Shown here piece after piece: positions 4,812 through 5,395 of a DNA stretch of 5,395 bases (positions are counted from its first letter, which is position 1; the number at the start of each line of letters is the position of its first letter). Location of the stretch: assembly GCA_020351895.1 (NCBI GenBank), contig CP070672.1, positions 1,202,578 to 1,207,972 on the forward strand, given 5' to 3'. The notes beneath the pieces are model-generated. The model saw nothing but the letters and a program-made list of their open reading frames with translations. It had not been told where the DNA came from and did no database searches. Source of the stretch: Thermoplasmata archaeon (GTDB taxonomy: Archaea; Thermoplasmatota; Thermoplasmata; GCA-020350865). Position numbers and translations under genes: made by a program.

Positions 4812-5395
4812 GGTCAGTAGGATCTAAAAGTATATCCTCACCAGTAGCATCGAAACCATATACTGTCACAGGACCTGCAAGGCCGTTGACAGCATCCACC
4901 TGCGAATAGGGTTGGCTCCATGGAAAGCCCACAAGATTCCATCCCTTATTAAGAACGATTTGGGGAATTTCATCAACCGCTCCTGCAGTAACAAGATAAT
5001 CCAGGGTATCCATGTAGATGTAGTAACCCCTGCCGTAATCAATGGATTCAAGGTCATTAAATTCTGGGGGTTTGTCCCGGTGCCAGTGCTTCCACTGTTT
5101 GGTTTCATCTGGAAAATATCCCTGTAGTGATGCATAATTGCCGTCAATAGGAGCCAGAACATCTTCTCTTAAGTTACTAATGGTAACAACCGGAACAGAA
5201 AAAACATTCCAACCTGAATTCAGATGCGTTACCCATTTTGTTACATGCTTCCCCCTCTGACTTTCATTACCAGAACTTTCTCTGGTGCGAACATTGTAAA
5301 AGTAGGAATTGATATTCCCATCTCCAGAGCCCGAATCAATATAGGAATATGAGGTTGAACCATTTGCAGGTACATTGGCAATCTCCAGGTAAGGT
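4750..5395 (-). CDS. Secreted protein C-terminus: Fn3-like end plus two GWN repeats (partial)
   Basis: The frame is open from the right window edge to TAA at 4750-4752, giving 214 codons of the C-terminal part; the true start lies outside, and the internal Met at 5013 is not a start. The first 45 residues (YLEIANVPANGSTSYSY, then GDGNINSYFYNVRTRESSGN) look like the final strands of a fibronectin type III domain. Then come two related units about 90 residues apart: SGWNVFSVP (5191-5217) with GYYIY, and KGWNLVGFPW (4918-4947) with GFWIHSS. Each follows the order GWN strand, a helix-like VDAV or REDVL, then a YxFD or YF-x-D strand with Trp or Leu, and a glycine-aromatic G(Y/F)(Y/W)I strand. I associate this arrangement with large secreted proteins of Thermoplasmata archaea; that is from memory. 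It probably sits outside the cell in binding or adhesion. No enzyme motif is visible in this part. Confidence 0.85.
   Translation of the reverse strand, partial: PYLEIANVPANGSTSYSYIDSGSGDGNINSYFYNVRTRESSGNESQRGKHVTKWVTHLNSGWNVFSVPVVTISNLREDVLAPIDGNYASLQGYFPDETKQWKHWHRDKPPEFNDLESIDYGRGYYIYMDTLDYLVTAGAVDEIPQIVLNKGWNLVGFPWSQPYSQVDAVNGLAGPVTVYGFDATGEDILLDPTDLMNPTEGFWIHSSKDQVWII

Noticed and set aside
4750..5013. 87-residue protein starting at the Met at 5013
   Set aside because: The same frame is open all the way to the window edge and encodes matching domain features upstream, so this Met is internal.
4866..5162. 98-residue minus-strand open frame at the right edge
   Set aside because: It is in a different frame from the GWN-repeat protein, which covers the same bases with clear domain features and stays open to the window edge.

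Overview
The window looks archaeal, most likely from a Thermoplasmata-like euryarchaeote known from sediment or metagenome data. The evidence is TATA boxes of the TTTATATA/TTTAAATA type, strong GGAGGTGA-type ribosome binding sites, a PadR regulator, and secreted proteins with GWN-x-V-x-x-P repeats that I associate with that lineage. The lineage call is an inference; the archaeal call is better supported, by the promoters. The window carries ordinary chromosomal genes next to a set of exported proteins. I see no tRNA, rRNA, CRISPR array or transposase.

Layout. 23-631 (+) encodes a secreted protein resembling a carbohydrate-binding jelly roll. It ends in a hairpin plus T-tract terminator whose stem contains the stop codon. 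Three genes then lie on the minus strand. In transcription order they are a small flavodoxin-family protein (2423-1941), a four-helix membrane protein (1786-1403) and a PadR-family regulator (1390-842). The membrane protein and PadR genes are 12 bases apart and form an operon with its own TATA box, which sits inside a short inverted repeat that could be the regulator's operator. The flavodoxin has its own promoter and ribosome binding site.

The centre of interest is 2858-4546 (+), a 562-residue protein. It has an acidic N-terminal tail and one membrane helix, followed by about 500 residues built like a phage tail fibre. These comprise eight W..A..WGDH..AGYL modules spaced 23 or 41 residues apart, four NVGIGT-type motifs, and a C-terminal AAAxGGLxAGxFYRTG...VCVVH signature. 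It reads as a cell-anchored, outward-pointing stalk. It has a TATA box with a leader of about 160 bases, a very strong ribosome binding site and a hairpin terminator. A 20-base direct repeat (16/20 identical) lies on each side of the gene.

At the right edge, 4750-5395 (-) is the C-terminal part of a larger secreted protein with an Fn3-like end and two GWN-type repeats. The fibre gene is therefore flanked at distance by two other predicted exported proteins, which suggests a cell-surface adhesion or recognition region. That functional link is an inference. Two short open frames (2721-2834 and 4689-4811) are listed as weak candidates.
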